DNA from: an uncultured Flavobacteriaceae bacterium
GTDB lineage: Bacteria > Bacteroidota > Bacteroidia > Flavobacteriales > Flavobacteriaceae
Assembly (NCBI GenBank): GCA_905182575.1
Contig: CAJJCA010000003.1
Coordinates: forward strand, 31,108-95,107
Length of the DNA: 64,000 nt
Direction of reading: 5' to 3'
Below, piece by piece: positions 28,727 to 38,236 of this stretch (its first letter is position 1; every line of letters begins with the position of its first letter). The notes below the pieces were generated by a model that had not been told where the DNA came from, did no database searches, and worked only from the letters and a program-made list of their open reading frames with translations. The position numbers and the translations under genes are program-made.

Positions 28727-30222
28727 TCATTGATCTACTTTAAAATTTTTTATTGCCTGATTCGGTTCTATGATGGTGTGTCCTTGCCAAAAAGTTGGAT
28801 CATACTCTGTAAGATTTACCGGTAATATCGAAGGGTTCTCTTTAAAACCATCAAACTCCTCTTGAGATATTTTTTCCGTTTCAAAAATGACCCCTTGATA
28901 TTTTTGTGTTTGAACGGTTTGAACATTTAAGTCCATTTTAAGTTCATTTTGCTTGTTACGACCTTTAACGACTTTGTTTTTTTCTACAATTGTGAAAGCT
29001 CGGTCAACTCCCGTCTCGTAACCATCAGAAAGCTCAAAAAATTGCAATGTATATTTTCCAGAGTTCATTTTTTTGAATTGTAAAACCACTTCTTTCATGT
29101 ATTGTTTAAAAGACATTCCTAGCAAGCTAATATCACGAATGTCTTGAATGTTTTTATACTCGATCCTAATGAGCGCCATTTCATTTGCATCGACATAGAT
29201 TTTCCCCGAATAATCCGCATTGCCCTTGGGGGTAAAGCTTAAAATATAAATGGGTGTTTTTCCGATGTAAGTAAAATTAATGCGTTTAAAATCGTATTTA
29301 TATGCCTTTTTGATAACATTTAGGTTAAGCGATTCTTTTTCGAAAATTGAAACAGAGAGATCCTATAAAACTTCTTTTCTCCATTTTAAAAATGATTCTT
29401 TTTCTTTTATCTTTTTTTCTTCGGCGGTGAGTGTATCCTTTTCTGAAGAATTAAGGTTATCCGAATCTAAATCAGCGCTGATGATTCCTGTTCGCAGTTT
29501 AAAATAGGAATCAGATTTAACGTTTTGCTTTAATATGGTATCGAATGCACTTCTAATATTTTCAAATAGCGCAGAGGTTTCTTTATCTTCGAGTTTTAAT
29601 GCTTTTTGTAATTCTAGTTTTTGATTTTCCTCGGTATGATCACCATATAAATTACCTAATATTTCGATATGCCAGTCAGATTTCCTAGGCATTTTTTGAA
29701 GCGTACTATCCCAAAATTCCTGATTAAACTCTTCGATCGAGGATTTTTTAACTTTAACTTTTAGTGTCTTAAATTTCTGAAATCCAGACGATCTAAAAAA
29801 CAGTTTTTTATTCGTCAGACCCAGTTCATATTTATCAGGAATATCTCTTTTGATTTCTTTAATTATTTCTTTAGCAGTGAGATCTTTATTAGTTACAATA
29901 ATAGAATTAAGCATAATCGATTTTGGAGTAAGTAATACAACGCTGTCACTAAATTGTGAAGCGACACGACTTAAAGTTTCATAACCCATACATGAGAAAT
30001 AAAGCGTGTCATTGGCTTTTGCTTCTAAATGAAGTCGAAAAAGCCCCTCTTCATTTGCCATTATTCCTGTTCCTTTTGAGGAGTAAATTGAAGCAAAAGG
30101 GATGGGTTCTCGGAGTTAGGCTGTCTTTAATTACAGCACTTATTTCTTGACTTGCAAGGTTTTGGATTTCCAGCCAGCAAGATTATAAAAAAGAATAAAA
30201 AGGCTTGGGAGGGTTTTTTCAT
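28727..30222 (-). CDS. CarboxypepD_reg-like outer-surface protein, frameshifted
   Basis: Start ATG 30222 with a signal peptide (MKKPSQAFLFFFIILLAG). The carboxypeptidase regulatory-like domain follows across two shifts: 'EISAVIKDSLT', 'PIPFASIYSSKGTGIMANEE' and 'DTLYFSCMGYETLSR'. Then 'PKSIMLNSIIVTNKDLTAKE' and a long alpha/beta region. After another shift near 29360 it continues 'LSVSIFEKESLNLNVIKKAY', 'GKTPIYILSFTPKGNADYSG' and 'KIYVDANEMALIRIEYKN'. About 495 residues. This architecture is common in Bacteroidota for secreted or outer-membrane-linked proteins of unknown role. It stands alone between the fucose operon and a rhamnosidase. Confidence 0.75.
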
Positions 30223-30493
30223 TATTTAATTAAAATTACAAATAAATACCTGTTTAAGCAGGATATCTTTGAGCGTTTATAGTCAGTTTGAAGGTTTAAA
30301 TTCTCATTGACACTCCTTTCGCGAGGTAGTCTCTGCTTCTATCTTAAGTTTTGTTAAAAGTGAGAAGCATTGAATTCTCCTGTAACTTTTAGCAAGCACT
30401 AAAAAAATAAAAGATGAGGATAGAAAAATTAATCAGTAACTGAAACGCTAATGTAAAATTTTATTATTTTTAAAACAAGCTCATCCTTTTAAA

Positions 30494-33270
30494 ATGAAAA
30501 AAGCTTTTTTAACTTTATTCTTCATTTCATTTCTTTTTTCTTCAGTTAGCGCACAAGACCAATCCTATTGGCCAGCGCAAAAAGCCACTTCAAAACCTTG
30601 GACTCGATGGTGGTGGATGGGAAGTGCAGTTAATGAAAAAAATATTAGGGTCTCGCTAATTGATTTTCATAAAGCTGGCATGGGAGGCGTAGAAATAGCC
30701 CCCATCTATGGCGTAAAAGGCCAAGAAGAAAACTACATTGATTATCTCTCCCCAAAATGGATTTCGATGTTGAATCATACACTCTCGGTTGCAGACAGTC
30801 TGGGCATGGGCGTAGACTTAACCCTTGGAACAGGCTGGCCTTGGGGCGGATCACAAGTAGATTTGGTGCATGCCGCTACTACACTTTTGGTTTTTAAGGT
30901 GGATCTAAAAAAGGGGGAACAATTTGATCAAAGTGTCCTCGTTCCCAGCATGCTAATGCATGATTTGGTAAATCCTCTTGAAGGATAATTTACTTTCTAA
31001 ACCTAATAACTTCTTAAATAGAAAAATTATTTTACAAAAGATAATTTCATTTTCTAAGACATAATAAATACAATGATTTAACTAATTTAGTTTCAAGTGA
31101 TAGTTTAAATTTCAAAGCTATTGAATCTGATCATACTTTATATTTTGTTTATGAAGGAAAAACAAGACAGCAGGTAAAACGATCAGCACCCGGTGGTAAT
31201 GGCTGGGTCCTAGATCATTTTTCATCAAGTGCATTAGAAAAATACTTAATTCCTTATTCAGAAGCTTTAACAAAAGTTAATGGAAAAGTACGTGCTGTTT
31301 TTAACGACAGTTATGAGGTTTACAAAGCCGACTATACCCAAGACTTTTTCAACGCTTTTATCAAACACCGGGGCTATGATTTATTGCCTCATCTTCCTAA
31401 ACTATTTAGTGATATTTCTGACCCTGATGCAAATCGAATCATGAGTGATTATAAGGAAACTTTATCCGATTTATTGATTGAGGATTTTAATGGTTCTTGG
31501 AATATTTGGGCTGATAAAGAAAAGGTAAAGACCAAGTACCAAGCTCACGGCTCACCAGGAAATTTGATTGATCTGTATGCCTCTGCAGATATTCCAGAGT
31601 GTGAAACCTTTGGTTCGATGCCTTATGAAATTAATGGATTTAGAAGAATTGAAGGTGGAGGAACGGACAAAGAATTTCCTCATAAGAACTTTAGAGCTGG
31701 GGATGCCGATCCAGTGATGATTAGGTTTTCTTCATCAGCAGCGCACATTGCAAACAAACCATTGGTTTCGTCTGAGACATTTACTTGGTTGAGAGAGCAT
31801 TTTAGAACAGCCTTGTCTCAGTGCAAGCCAGAGGTGGAAGACTTATTTCTTAACGGGATAAATCATGTTTTTCTTCACGGTTCTACTTATTCTCCCCAGG
31901 AGGCGGTATGGCCAGGATGGAAGTTTTATGCTTCAGTAAACTTTAACCCCAATAGCACTATTTGGGAGGATGTTCCCGCACTATTTAATTATATCAACAG
32001 GGCTCAATCTCTTCTTCAATTAGGACAACCCGACAGTGAGATATTACTCTATTGGCCAATACACGATGCATGGGGTAACTTTTATAAGGGTAAGAAATTC
32101 GCTCAATTTTCAATTCATAAAACTGACGAATGGTTGCTCAAGGGGCCTTTCTACGAGGCAGCGAACACTTTGCTAAAAAGGGGATATTCTTTTGATTATA
32201 TTTCTGATCGTTTTATTGAAAAGGCTCAATTCGAATCCGGCGCTTTGCTCCTACCCGGGGGTCTTTATAAAACTTTAGTAGTGCCCGACACCAAATAGCA
32301 TGCCGCTAGAAACATTAAAAAAACTGATTGCTTTAAAAGAAAAAGGAGCTTCAATTATATTCTTAGGGCTGCCCGAAACTGTTCCTGGGTTTTTCAAATT
32401 ACACAGGTAGACGAGAAAGAGATGAGCCAAAGGTTGCGTCGTTCCAAAATCGAAACACACGATTTAGATCAAATTCATCTGCCATTGATTGCTTCTGGAG
32501 TCCGTGCCGAGAAACTAGTTGAGACAGGTCTCAAATTTATTCGCAGAAAAGTAGCTGAAGAGAAAGTCTATTTTATTGCAAATCATACCGACCAGTCCAT
32601 ATCAGGTTTTGTTCCAATTCAGCACAAGGCAAATGGTGTCTTATTGTTAGATCCTCTTTCTGGAAAAGTAGGGAAAGCTATTACTAATGCTGATGGGGAT
32701 CAAACTTTAGTTAAGCTAGCATTGGCTTCTGGCCAAACAGTTTTTGTCAAGACCTATAAGGAATCGGATGCGCCGATGTGGCAATACCATAAGGCGAGCC
32801 AAAATAGCTATCCAATTTTGGGCCTGTGGAACCTTCGTTTTTTAAAAGGAGGTCCAAAAATTCCAACACATAGAGAAATTGAAAAGCTGGTTTCGTGGAC
32901 TCGACTTGGCAACGATGCTAGAGATTTTTCAGGAACAGCTGCTTACAGCATAGCATTTGAAAAACCTTCAAATCATACTGGGGCATGGCTGCTCGATTTG
33001 GGAGCGGTAAGAGAGAGCGCTAAAGTTTGGATCAATGAGGAATTTGTCGGAACGGTTTGGTCGAACCCTTTTAAAATTGAAATCAAGCGTCTTAAAAAAG
33101 GAAAAAACACCTTACGGATTCAAGTTACAAACTTGGGTGCCAATCGCATTAAGGCCAAAGAGGCCAGAGGAGAAGCGTGGAAAATATTTAACAATATTAA
33201 TATTGTGAGCTTAAACTATAAACCGTTCGACACTTCAGATTGGCAGTTCCTTGCCCTCGGGTTTACTTGA
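30494..33270 (+). CDS. Glycoside hydrolase family 106 (alpha-L-rhamnosidase), frameshifted
   Basis: Signal peptide 'MKKAFLTLFFISFLFSSVSA'. The GH106 signature follows at once: 'KPWTRWWWMGSAVNEKNI', 'GMGGVEIAPIYGVKGQE', 'LSVADSLGMGVDLTLGTGWP'. It continues after a noisy AT-rich part (30985-31110) with 'KRSAPGGNGWVLDHFSSSAL', 'VFNDSYEVYKADYTQDFFNA', 'KPLVSSETFTWLREHFRTAL' and 'LQLGQPDSEILLYWPIHDAW', and ends with a jelly-roll domain (SAKVWINEEFVGTVWSNPFK). Frame changes also near 32296 and 32408. About 925 residues, in the family range. It releases alpha-L-rhamnose from pectic or algal glycans outside the cytoplasm. Confidence 0.88.
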
Positions 33271-33302
33271 AACACCGGTTTTAAAAGAATTGATTGTAGA
33301 AT

Positions 33303-33334
33303 AAAAAAACCCTTCAGTAATGAAGGGTTTTTTT
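33303..33334. terminator. Strong bidirectional terminator
   Basis: AAAAAAACCCTTCA (33303-33316), loop GTAA, TGAAGGGTTTTTTT (33321-33334): a perfect 14-bp stem with A- and T-runs on the two sides. It serves the rhamnosidase (+) and the convergent OmpA gene (-). Confidence 0.9.
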
Positions 33335-33356
33335 AATTAAAAATATTTATTAATTG

Positions 33357-34217
33357 TTAAAGAGTAAAATTAACTCTTCTGTTTTGGGCCCTATTTTTTG
33401 CGGTATTATTATCCATAACAGGCTTGTCTTCTCCATGACCAATTACATTGATTCGAGAAGCTGAAACTCCTAGGGCTTCCAAAGCCGCTTTAGTCGAATT
33501 CGCTCTATCTTCAGAAAGTTTTTGGTTGTATGCCTTGCTGCCATCGCTAGAAGCATGTCCTTCAAGTGTAATTGAAACATGAGGATACTTTGACAACAAT
33601 GCTGCCAAGTTACCAAGTATCATATTGTCAGAGTCTCTAATTGTTTTACTTTCTGCATTAAACAGAATCACAGCGCTCCCCTCAGAAATCATTGTTTTAA
33701 TTTCTTTTGGTTCTGCAGGACATCCATTGTTGGCAGCGACACCTGCTTCATCAGGACAAGCGTCATCTTTGTCAGCAACATCATCTCCATCTCCATCAGG
33801 CCATGGACAACCTTGATTTTCAGCAGCGCCACTTTCCTCTGGACAGGTATCGTCCTTATTTGCAACGCCATCACTGTCATTGTCAGGCCAAGGACAACCG
33901 TCGTTTTCTGATACTCCTGACTCATCAGGGCATTTGTCATCTCGATCAAGTACACCATCGCTGTCGACGTCCGAAGTTTGTTCTTTTATGATTTCTTTAA
34001 TTGCTTCTGCTTCGCATTCGAAAACAACCTCTACATAGGTTGTGCCTTTTTTGACTTTAATTTTTTCAGAAACACATCCATTTTTAGTGGCAATCGCCAT
34101 ACCGTGAGTCTCCATGAGTGCTACGTGCATATCCCATTGGATGAATTTCATCACGCCTGGCAACAGAAAATATAAAGCCAGCAAACCTCGTCCAGTATGT
34201 ATTAATGCAGATTTCAT
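33357..34217 (-). CDS. OmpA family protein with thrombospondin type 3 repeats, N-terminus replaced by DoxX fragment
   Basis: 286 residues in one frame. Residues 1-40 (ALIHTGRGLLALYFLLPGVM, 'KFIQWDMHVALMETHGM') are the start of a DoxX-type membrane protein. From about residue 45 the protein is OmpA-like: a beta segment 'GTTYVEVVFECEAEAI', calcium-binding TSP3 repeats (DVDSDGVLDRDDKCPDESG and two more), and the OmpA domain with 'ITLEGHASSDGSKAYNQKLS', 'RANSTKAALEALGVS' and 'AQNRRVNFTL'. The normal signal peptide and N-terminal domain are missing. Peptidoglycan binding is expected from the OmpA part, but export is doubtful with this N-terminus. It looks like a deletion or assembly fusion. Confidence 0.8.
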   Translation of the reverse strand: MKSALIHTGRGLLALYFLLPGVMKFIQWDMHVALMETHGMAIATKNGCVSEKIKVKKGTTYVEVVFECEAEAIKEIIKEQTSDVDSDGVLDRDDKCPDESGVSENDGCPWPDNDSDGVANKDDTCPEESGAAENQGCPWPDGDGDDVADKDDACPDEAGVAANNGCPAEPKEIKTMISEGSAVILFNAESKTIRDSDNMILGNLAALLSKYPHVSITLEGHASSDGSKAYNQKLSEDRANSTKAALEALGVSASRINVIGHGEDKPVMDNNTAKNRAQNRRVNFTL

Positions 34218-34383
34218 CCTTAGCCCCTGTTATTTTTATTTGAGAATATTATGCATACCAAGCTGAAGAGCAAGTGTGCCTTAAGACTGACGCTATATTT
34301 TCATGTTTTAGTTTTTGATGAAAATTTTATTATTACAATATAATAAATTTAAAATATACTATCTTCGAATTAATCAATATTCA

Positions 34384-34608
34384 ATGGGTTGTTCTAACAA
34401 TAAAAAATCTTATTATCTAGAATCAGAGGCACAAGAAGCCTTGATTCGTTCAAACATCAGGTTTGTAAAAGCTGCGGTTAACTATTATGTTTGCAATCAA
34501 TGTTCGGAATATCACCTTACCTCAAAAGGGGAAACAAATCCTTTGTTAAATGAATTGACAATTAAAGAAAGAATAAATAAAGAGCGACAGCTTCAGGCAT
34601 TGGTCTGA
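34384..34608 (+). CDS. Small conserved protein with CxxC...H motif
   Basis: Start chosen at ATG 34384 (MGCSNNKKSYYLESEAQEAL), giving 74 residues; an upstream ATG would add an AT-rich, unlikely tail. It has 'YYVCNQCSEYHLTSKG' with a CxxC pair and nearby His, like half a zinc ribbon. The pattern recurs in Flavobacteriaceae small proteins as far as I recall, with no known function. Confidence 0.6.
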   Translation: MGCSNNKKSYYLESEAQEALIRSNIRFVKAAVNYYVCNQCSEYHLTSKGETNPLLNELTIKERINKERQLQALV

Positions 34609-34631
34609 AAGTTTTGGCAGGAGATAATGTG

Positions 34632-34763
34632 CTAGCATCTGGCTCTTTCTTTTTTAAGTTTTTCAAAATACTCGTCTAGGTGGATTTCCCAGTGCATTCG
34701 GTAGTCAAATCCAGTTTCGAATTCTTCCTGACATTGACTGCATTTGATTATTTTTTTACCCAT
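34632..34763 (-). CDS. 43-residue protein with a C2H2-type zinc finger
   Basis: ATG at 34763 inside the last codons of the DUF1456 gene (8-base overlap), stop TAG at 34632. The sequence 'KCSQCQEEFETGFDYRMHWE' continues with 'IHLDEYFEKLKK', giving Cys-x2-Cys-x12-His-x3-His, the classical C2H2 spacing, plus a basic helical tail. Such lone fingers are unusual in bacteria. The overlap suggests translational coupling with DUF1456. Metal binding is predicted from the spacing; nucleic-acid binding is a guess. Confidence 0.65.
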   Translation of the reverse strand: MGKKIIKCSQCQEEFETGFDYRMHWEIHLDEYFEKLKKERARC

Positions 34764-34990
34764 CGTTTTTAGGACCTCTTAGGTGAATGACTAAACCATT
34801 CAGAAAGTTACGTAAGATTTGATCGCCGCATTCCATATATTTTTCATGTTTTTCATTTCTAAAAAAAGCACCCAGCTCAGCTTTAGAAACTTTGAAATCA
34901 ACCAACTTACAGATTTCGACGATGTCGACGTCGCGAAGCTTTATGTGCTACACGGAGCTTTTTGAAAATATCATTATTTGTTAAACCCAT
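34756..34990 (-). CDS. DUF1456 family protein, frameshifted
   Basis: Start ATG 34990 'MGLTNNDIFKKLRVAHK'; after one extra base in an AAA run (34940-34942 on the plus strand) the protein continues 'LRDVDIVEICKLVDFKVSKA', 'ELGAFFRNEKHEKYMECGDQ' and 'ILRNFLNGLVIHLRGPKNDG'. Corrected length is 77 residues, typical for short flavobacterial DUF1456 (YehS-type) proteins. Function is not established; homologues have been suggested to be regulatory. Overlaps the zinc-finger microprotein. Confidence 0.78.
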
Positions 34991-35093
34991 GTTCAAATAT
35001 ATAAACACTTTTTTATTTTGATATACTTATGGATAGTATTAATTTGAATTGTAGAATATATTAAATGATCTGCATTAATAAAAAGTAAACAAT

Positions 35094-35996
35094 ATGATTC
35101 GGATAAAACAAGTTTTCTATTTAAGTTTTTTCTTTTTTATAGGCTATACAAATACTGTTTCTAAAAATGATAAAGGAGAAAGGAGTGGATTTCTCTTTTT
35201 AATGGAAAAGATTTATCGGGATGGGACATTAAGTTTGCCAATCAAGACTTGAATGTCAATTATAAGAATACAGTAAGGATTCAAGACAGTATGCTGAGAA
35301 TCGCATATGATGAATATGAGACTTTCGACAATGCCTATGCTCACATATATTATGACCAAGCCTTTTCCTATTATAAATTAAAATTTGATTATCGTTTTTA
35401 TGGAGATCAAGTCAAAGGAGCAGAATCTTGGAACATCAGAAATAGCGGAATTATGCTTCATTCGCAATCAGCTGAAAGTAATAGCCATGGTCAGTTTTTC
35501 CCAGTCTCTATAGAGATCCAGTTTTTAGGGGGCCTAGGAACTGAGGACCGACCCACTGGGAATGTTTGTACACCAGGAACAGTAGTAGAAACAGGGTGCT
35601 GTCGACTATTCCCATTGTATTGATTCTAGCGCCAAGACTTATCACGGGGATCAATGGGTTCATGGAGAAGTGCTTGTTTTGGGAGGAGAAAGTATTTCTC
35701 ATTACATTGAAAATGAATTGGTTTTAAAATATGAAAACCCCCAAATTGGCGGAGGTTTTATTAGTAAAAGTCGGGGAGAACAGGATTGGTCTTCGATGGG
35801 CGTGGACAATAAAGAATATTGGGAAGCCAAAGAAGGAGAAGTTTTAAAAGAAGGATTTATTGCACTACAGGCTGAAAGTCACCCAATTGACTTTAAAAAC
35901 ATTCAGCTATTAAATCTTTGTGGCTGTATGGATCGAAAAGCAAAAAACTATAAAGCCTATTATTTAAAACCTGATAACTCTAAATGTATTTATTAA
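35094..35996 (+). CDS. DUF1080 (3-keto-disaccharide hydrolase-like) protein, frameshifted
   Basis: A signal-like N-terminus '[20 protein letters not shown]' is followed, after shifts near 35185 and 35200, by the DUF1080 opening '[20 protein letters not shown]'. Further: '[20 protein letters not shown]', '[16 protein letters not shown]', '[15 protein letters not shown]', another shift near 35590, '[20 protein letters not shown]' and '[20 protein letters not shown]'. About 300 residues. DUF1080 proteins are concanavalin-like folds now linked to cleavage of 3-keto-glucosides in Bacteroidota; activity here is inferred. The tail '[17 protein letters not shown]' is Cys-rich. Confidence 0.82.
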
Positions 35997-36016
35997 ATTT
36001 AGGAATGAAATTCTGT

Positions 36017-37022
36017 TTAATGGTGATCGGAATTTAAGTAATGCTCTTCAATTAAATCCTTTCCAAAATCCCCATCAAATTCTCTCCAAACGGTATGAAT
36101 ATGATTTCCTTTGTTTTGACTATTATCAAATTCTATTAGAAATTTTTCTCCTTGAATTCTGTAGTAATGAGCAGTTAAAATTTCTTTTTTTCCTTCGGAA
36201 GAAAATGTGATGTCGTCATAATTCTCGTTTTCCAATAAGATTTTTGCTCTATGCGCGACTGCTCGCTCCATGTTGCTAATATGTTCTTGGATTATAGCGT
36301 TTACAATGCCTTTTTGAGCAGCAGTGAGTGCTGTATATCTTATTCCTGATTATTCAAGTCGAGAGATGAAACTTTTGTTTTTACTGAGTACGTCTCCAAA
36401 CGTAACCTCACTAATTATTGCTTTTTGACTTTGCTGAGCGCTCATCGAATTGATCAATTGGAGACCAAGATCTTGTTCTCTATGTAAAACTCTTTTCCCC
36501 TTCTGAGGGCCCTCCAACACCACTCCTGGATTTGAACCAAGAAAGGCTGGGGCTATAGCGACTTGATCCTTATGGACTGTGAAATTAAATGAAAGATGAT
36601 GCCCTTCAAAAGACCATGCCCACGGGGATTCATTGTTGGGAGTTCCATAAAACGCAACATAATATTTTTTAGGATTTCTTTTAAAGGGATTCTGTTCCTT
36701 GATGGCCAAGTAGTTTTCCAAATCGATTATTTGTTCCATTTTATCATAGCCCGAGTTACTTAAAAAAGCATCAAGCAAATCCATCAGATTTTTATTTTGA
36801 ACAACGCTCAGGGAATCCATGCTTAGCCCACTTCTTTGGAACGAAGAATGTGGTAAATAATGCCACCTTGTTTTTGTTGAATCCGTCAATTTGAATTGAA
36901 CTTGATCCATTTGCATTGGTTTCAAATCATTCAAAAAGTGCAATGCAACCTGATCGGGTTTAAATTGAGAATGAACACTAAATAGAGAATATCAAAGCTA
37001 CAATAAAGAATATTTTTTTCAT
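36017..37022 (-). CDS. DUF3500 family secreted protein, interrupted
   Basis: Signal peptide from ATG 37022 (MKKIFFIVALIFS), then a shift near 36990 and 'VHSQFKPDQVALHFLNDLKP'. DUF3500 core: 'TRWHYLPHSSFQRSGLSMDS', 'YYVAFYGTPNNESPWAWSFE', 'GHHLSFNFTV' and 'PAFLGSNPGVVLEGPQKGKR'. An in-frame TAA at 36350-36352 follows 'KSFISRLE'; the same frame then continues 'SGIRYTALTAAQKGIVNAII' and ends 'HIHTVWREFDGDFGKDLIEE'. About 335 residues. The family has no established function but conserved His residues suggest an enzyme. Confidence 0.8.
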
Positions 37023-37133
37023 AATTGGAATTGTGTTAAAGTTACAAATACAGGAATCACCATTATGTTAAAACTTATTGCTTTCATTACTATTTCACAA
37101 CATAATGCTGCTTTTTTTGACAAAAAGGAATAT

Positions 37134-37337
37134 CTACCTCTGATTATGGAGCCAATAACGCAAATGGAGCCCTTCTTTTTTTCCTTCGTGGCAAGTCCTT
37201 TCTTCTAGCAATAAATTGTTTTCATAAAACCGCTTAAAGACGCCTTGCTTTTCCTCCTATAGGTAGTCTTCAACAAGAAGCGTGTCCAAATCATTTCCAT
37301 CAAGCCTGAAAAGCATACCAGTAAAAGAGACACTCAT
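37134..37337 (-). pseudogene. YwqK/MORN-like repeat fragment
   Basis: The minus strand reads 'MSVSFTGMLFRLDGNDLDTL', an in-frame TAG, then 'KQGVFKRFYENNLLLEERTC' and 'HEGKKEGLHLRYWLHNQR'. The second half matches the repeat of YwqK-type proteins (G-x-K-x-F-Y-E-N-G..., GKKxGxHxxYW). Only one to two repeats and a stop remain. No partner gene is visible nearby. Confidence 0.45.
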
Positions 37338-37366
37338 TGATTCTGATTCTTTAAAAATAATATTAA

Positions 37367-37477
37367 ATGATTAACACTCTAATATTTGATTTTGGTGATG
37401 TCATAGTTAACGATTGCAGACCAAAAAAAATGCCAGCAGGAAACTATTTTGGAAAAGCACCTGGAGATTCAATATAA
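37367..37477 (+). pseudogene. HAD hydrolase N-terminal fragment
   Basis: ATG 37367 gives 'MINTLIFDFGDVIVN', motif I of HAD-family hydrolases (DxD replaced at the second Asp by the usual 'DFGDV' form), then unrelated sequence and a stop after 36 codons. The rest of the enzyme is missing, so this is a stub. Confidence 0.4.
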
Positions 37478-37871
37478 CCATTTCCATTAATATAAGGGTC
37501 ATTGTCAGTGATGTGATAATGGTAGATACCAATTTAAGTCACTTTTGTATTGAGACTAGATCCAGATCATCAGGGACATTATCGGCTTCTCCATTACTGC
37601 AAAAGGAGAACGAGAATCATTCTATTATAAGCAAATATTTTTTTATTGGTTTAATTTTAAAAACAAACAAAGATATAAATAATTACCGCTCTAGAATACC
37701 AATACCCTACTTCAAAAGTGTTTTAATTTAAAAAAACATCAATATTAAATTGTCTTGACAGTTTATTTAACTTAACCCATGAATACAATTTTATGAAGTC
37801 GACTTTAAAAACGTTTCCTATATTTGGGGGCATCAGTCCGTTTTTAAACACAACAATAATTAACCCTAACA
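37478..37871. other. Gene-free region, possible remnants
   Basis: About 390 bases. The minus strand has short stretches such as 'ADNVPDDLDL' and 'DNDPYINGNGYIESPG' in different frames that look like pieces of a calcium-binding or secreted protein, but no gene can be rebuilt. A promoter for VanZ may lie at the end. Confidence 0.3.
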
Positions 37872-38236
37872 ATGAAAAAACATTTTTGGAAATTAAGTGC
37901 CTTTTTATGGATGTGCATAATACTCTATCTCAGCTTTTTCACGGCTGTTGATCCCGGGGGTTTACCGATGTTTGAAAACCAAGATAAGGTCGGTCACTTT
38001 ATTTTTTATGCAATATTCACAAGCATTTTAATCAAGACTTTTAGTGTTGAATTAATCAAAAATTCACCCATAGTTAGTGCAATTATATTTGCTTGGTTGT
38101 TTTGGCGCAGTCGTCGAAATTCTTCAGCATTATGCAACGGAAGACCATTGCAGAAGATATTTGGGATTTAATTTTTAATACTTTAGGAATTCTCATCATT
38201 GGATTTATCGCAAAAAAAAGATTAAATGGAAATTAA
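37872..38236 (+). CDS. VanZ family membrane protein, frameshifted
   Basis: 'MKKHFWKLSAFLWMCIILYL' starts a helical membrane protein; 'PMFENQDKVGHFIFYAIFTS' holds the conserved DKxxHF motif of VanZ. After shifts near 38098 and 38150 the C-terminus reads 'AVVEILQHYAT' (E-xx-Q motif) and 'DLIFNTLGILIIGFIAKKRL', stop at 38236. About 121 residues. Phylum members are of unknown role although VanZ confers low-level teicoplanin resistance in enterococci. It overlaps the start of the next gene by 11 bases, so probably one operon. Confidence 0.8.

Noticed and set aside
33625..33991. Open frames on the plus strand and shifted minus frame within the OmpA gene
   Set aside because: They arise from the Asp/Gly/Pro-rich TSP3 repeats read in other frames; composition is unnatural and no family fits.
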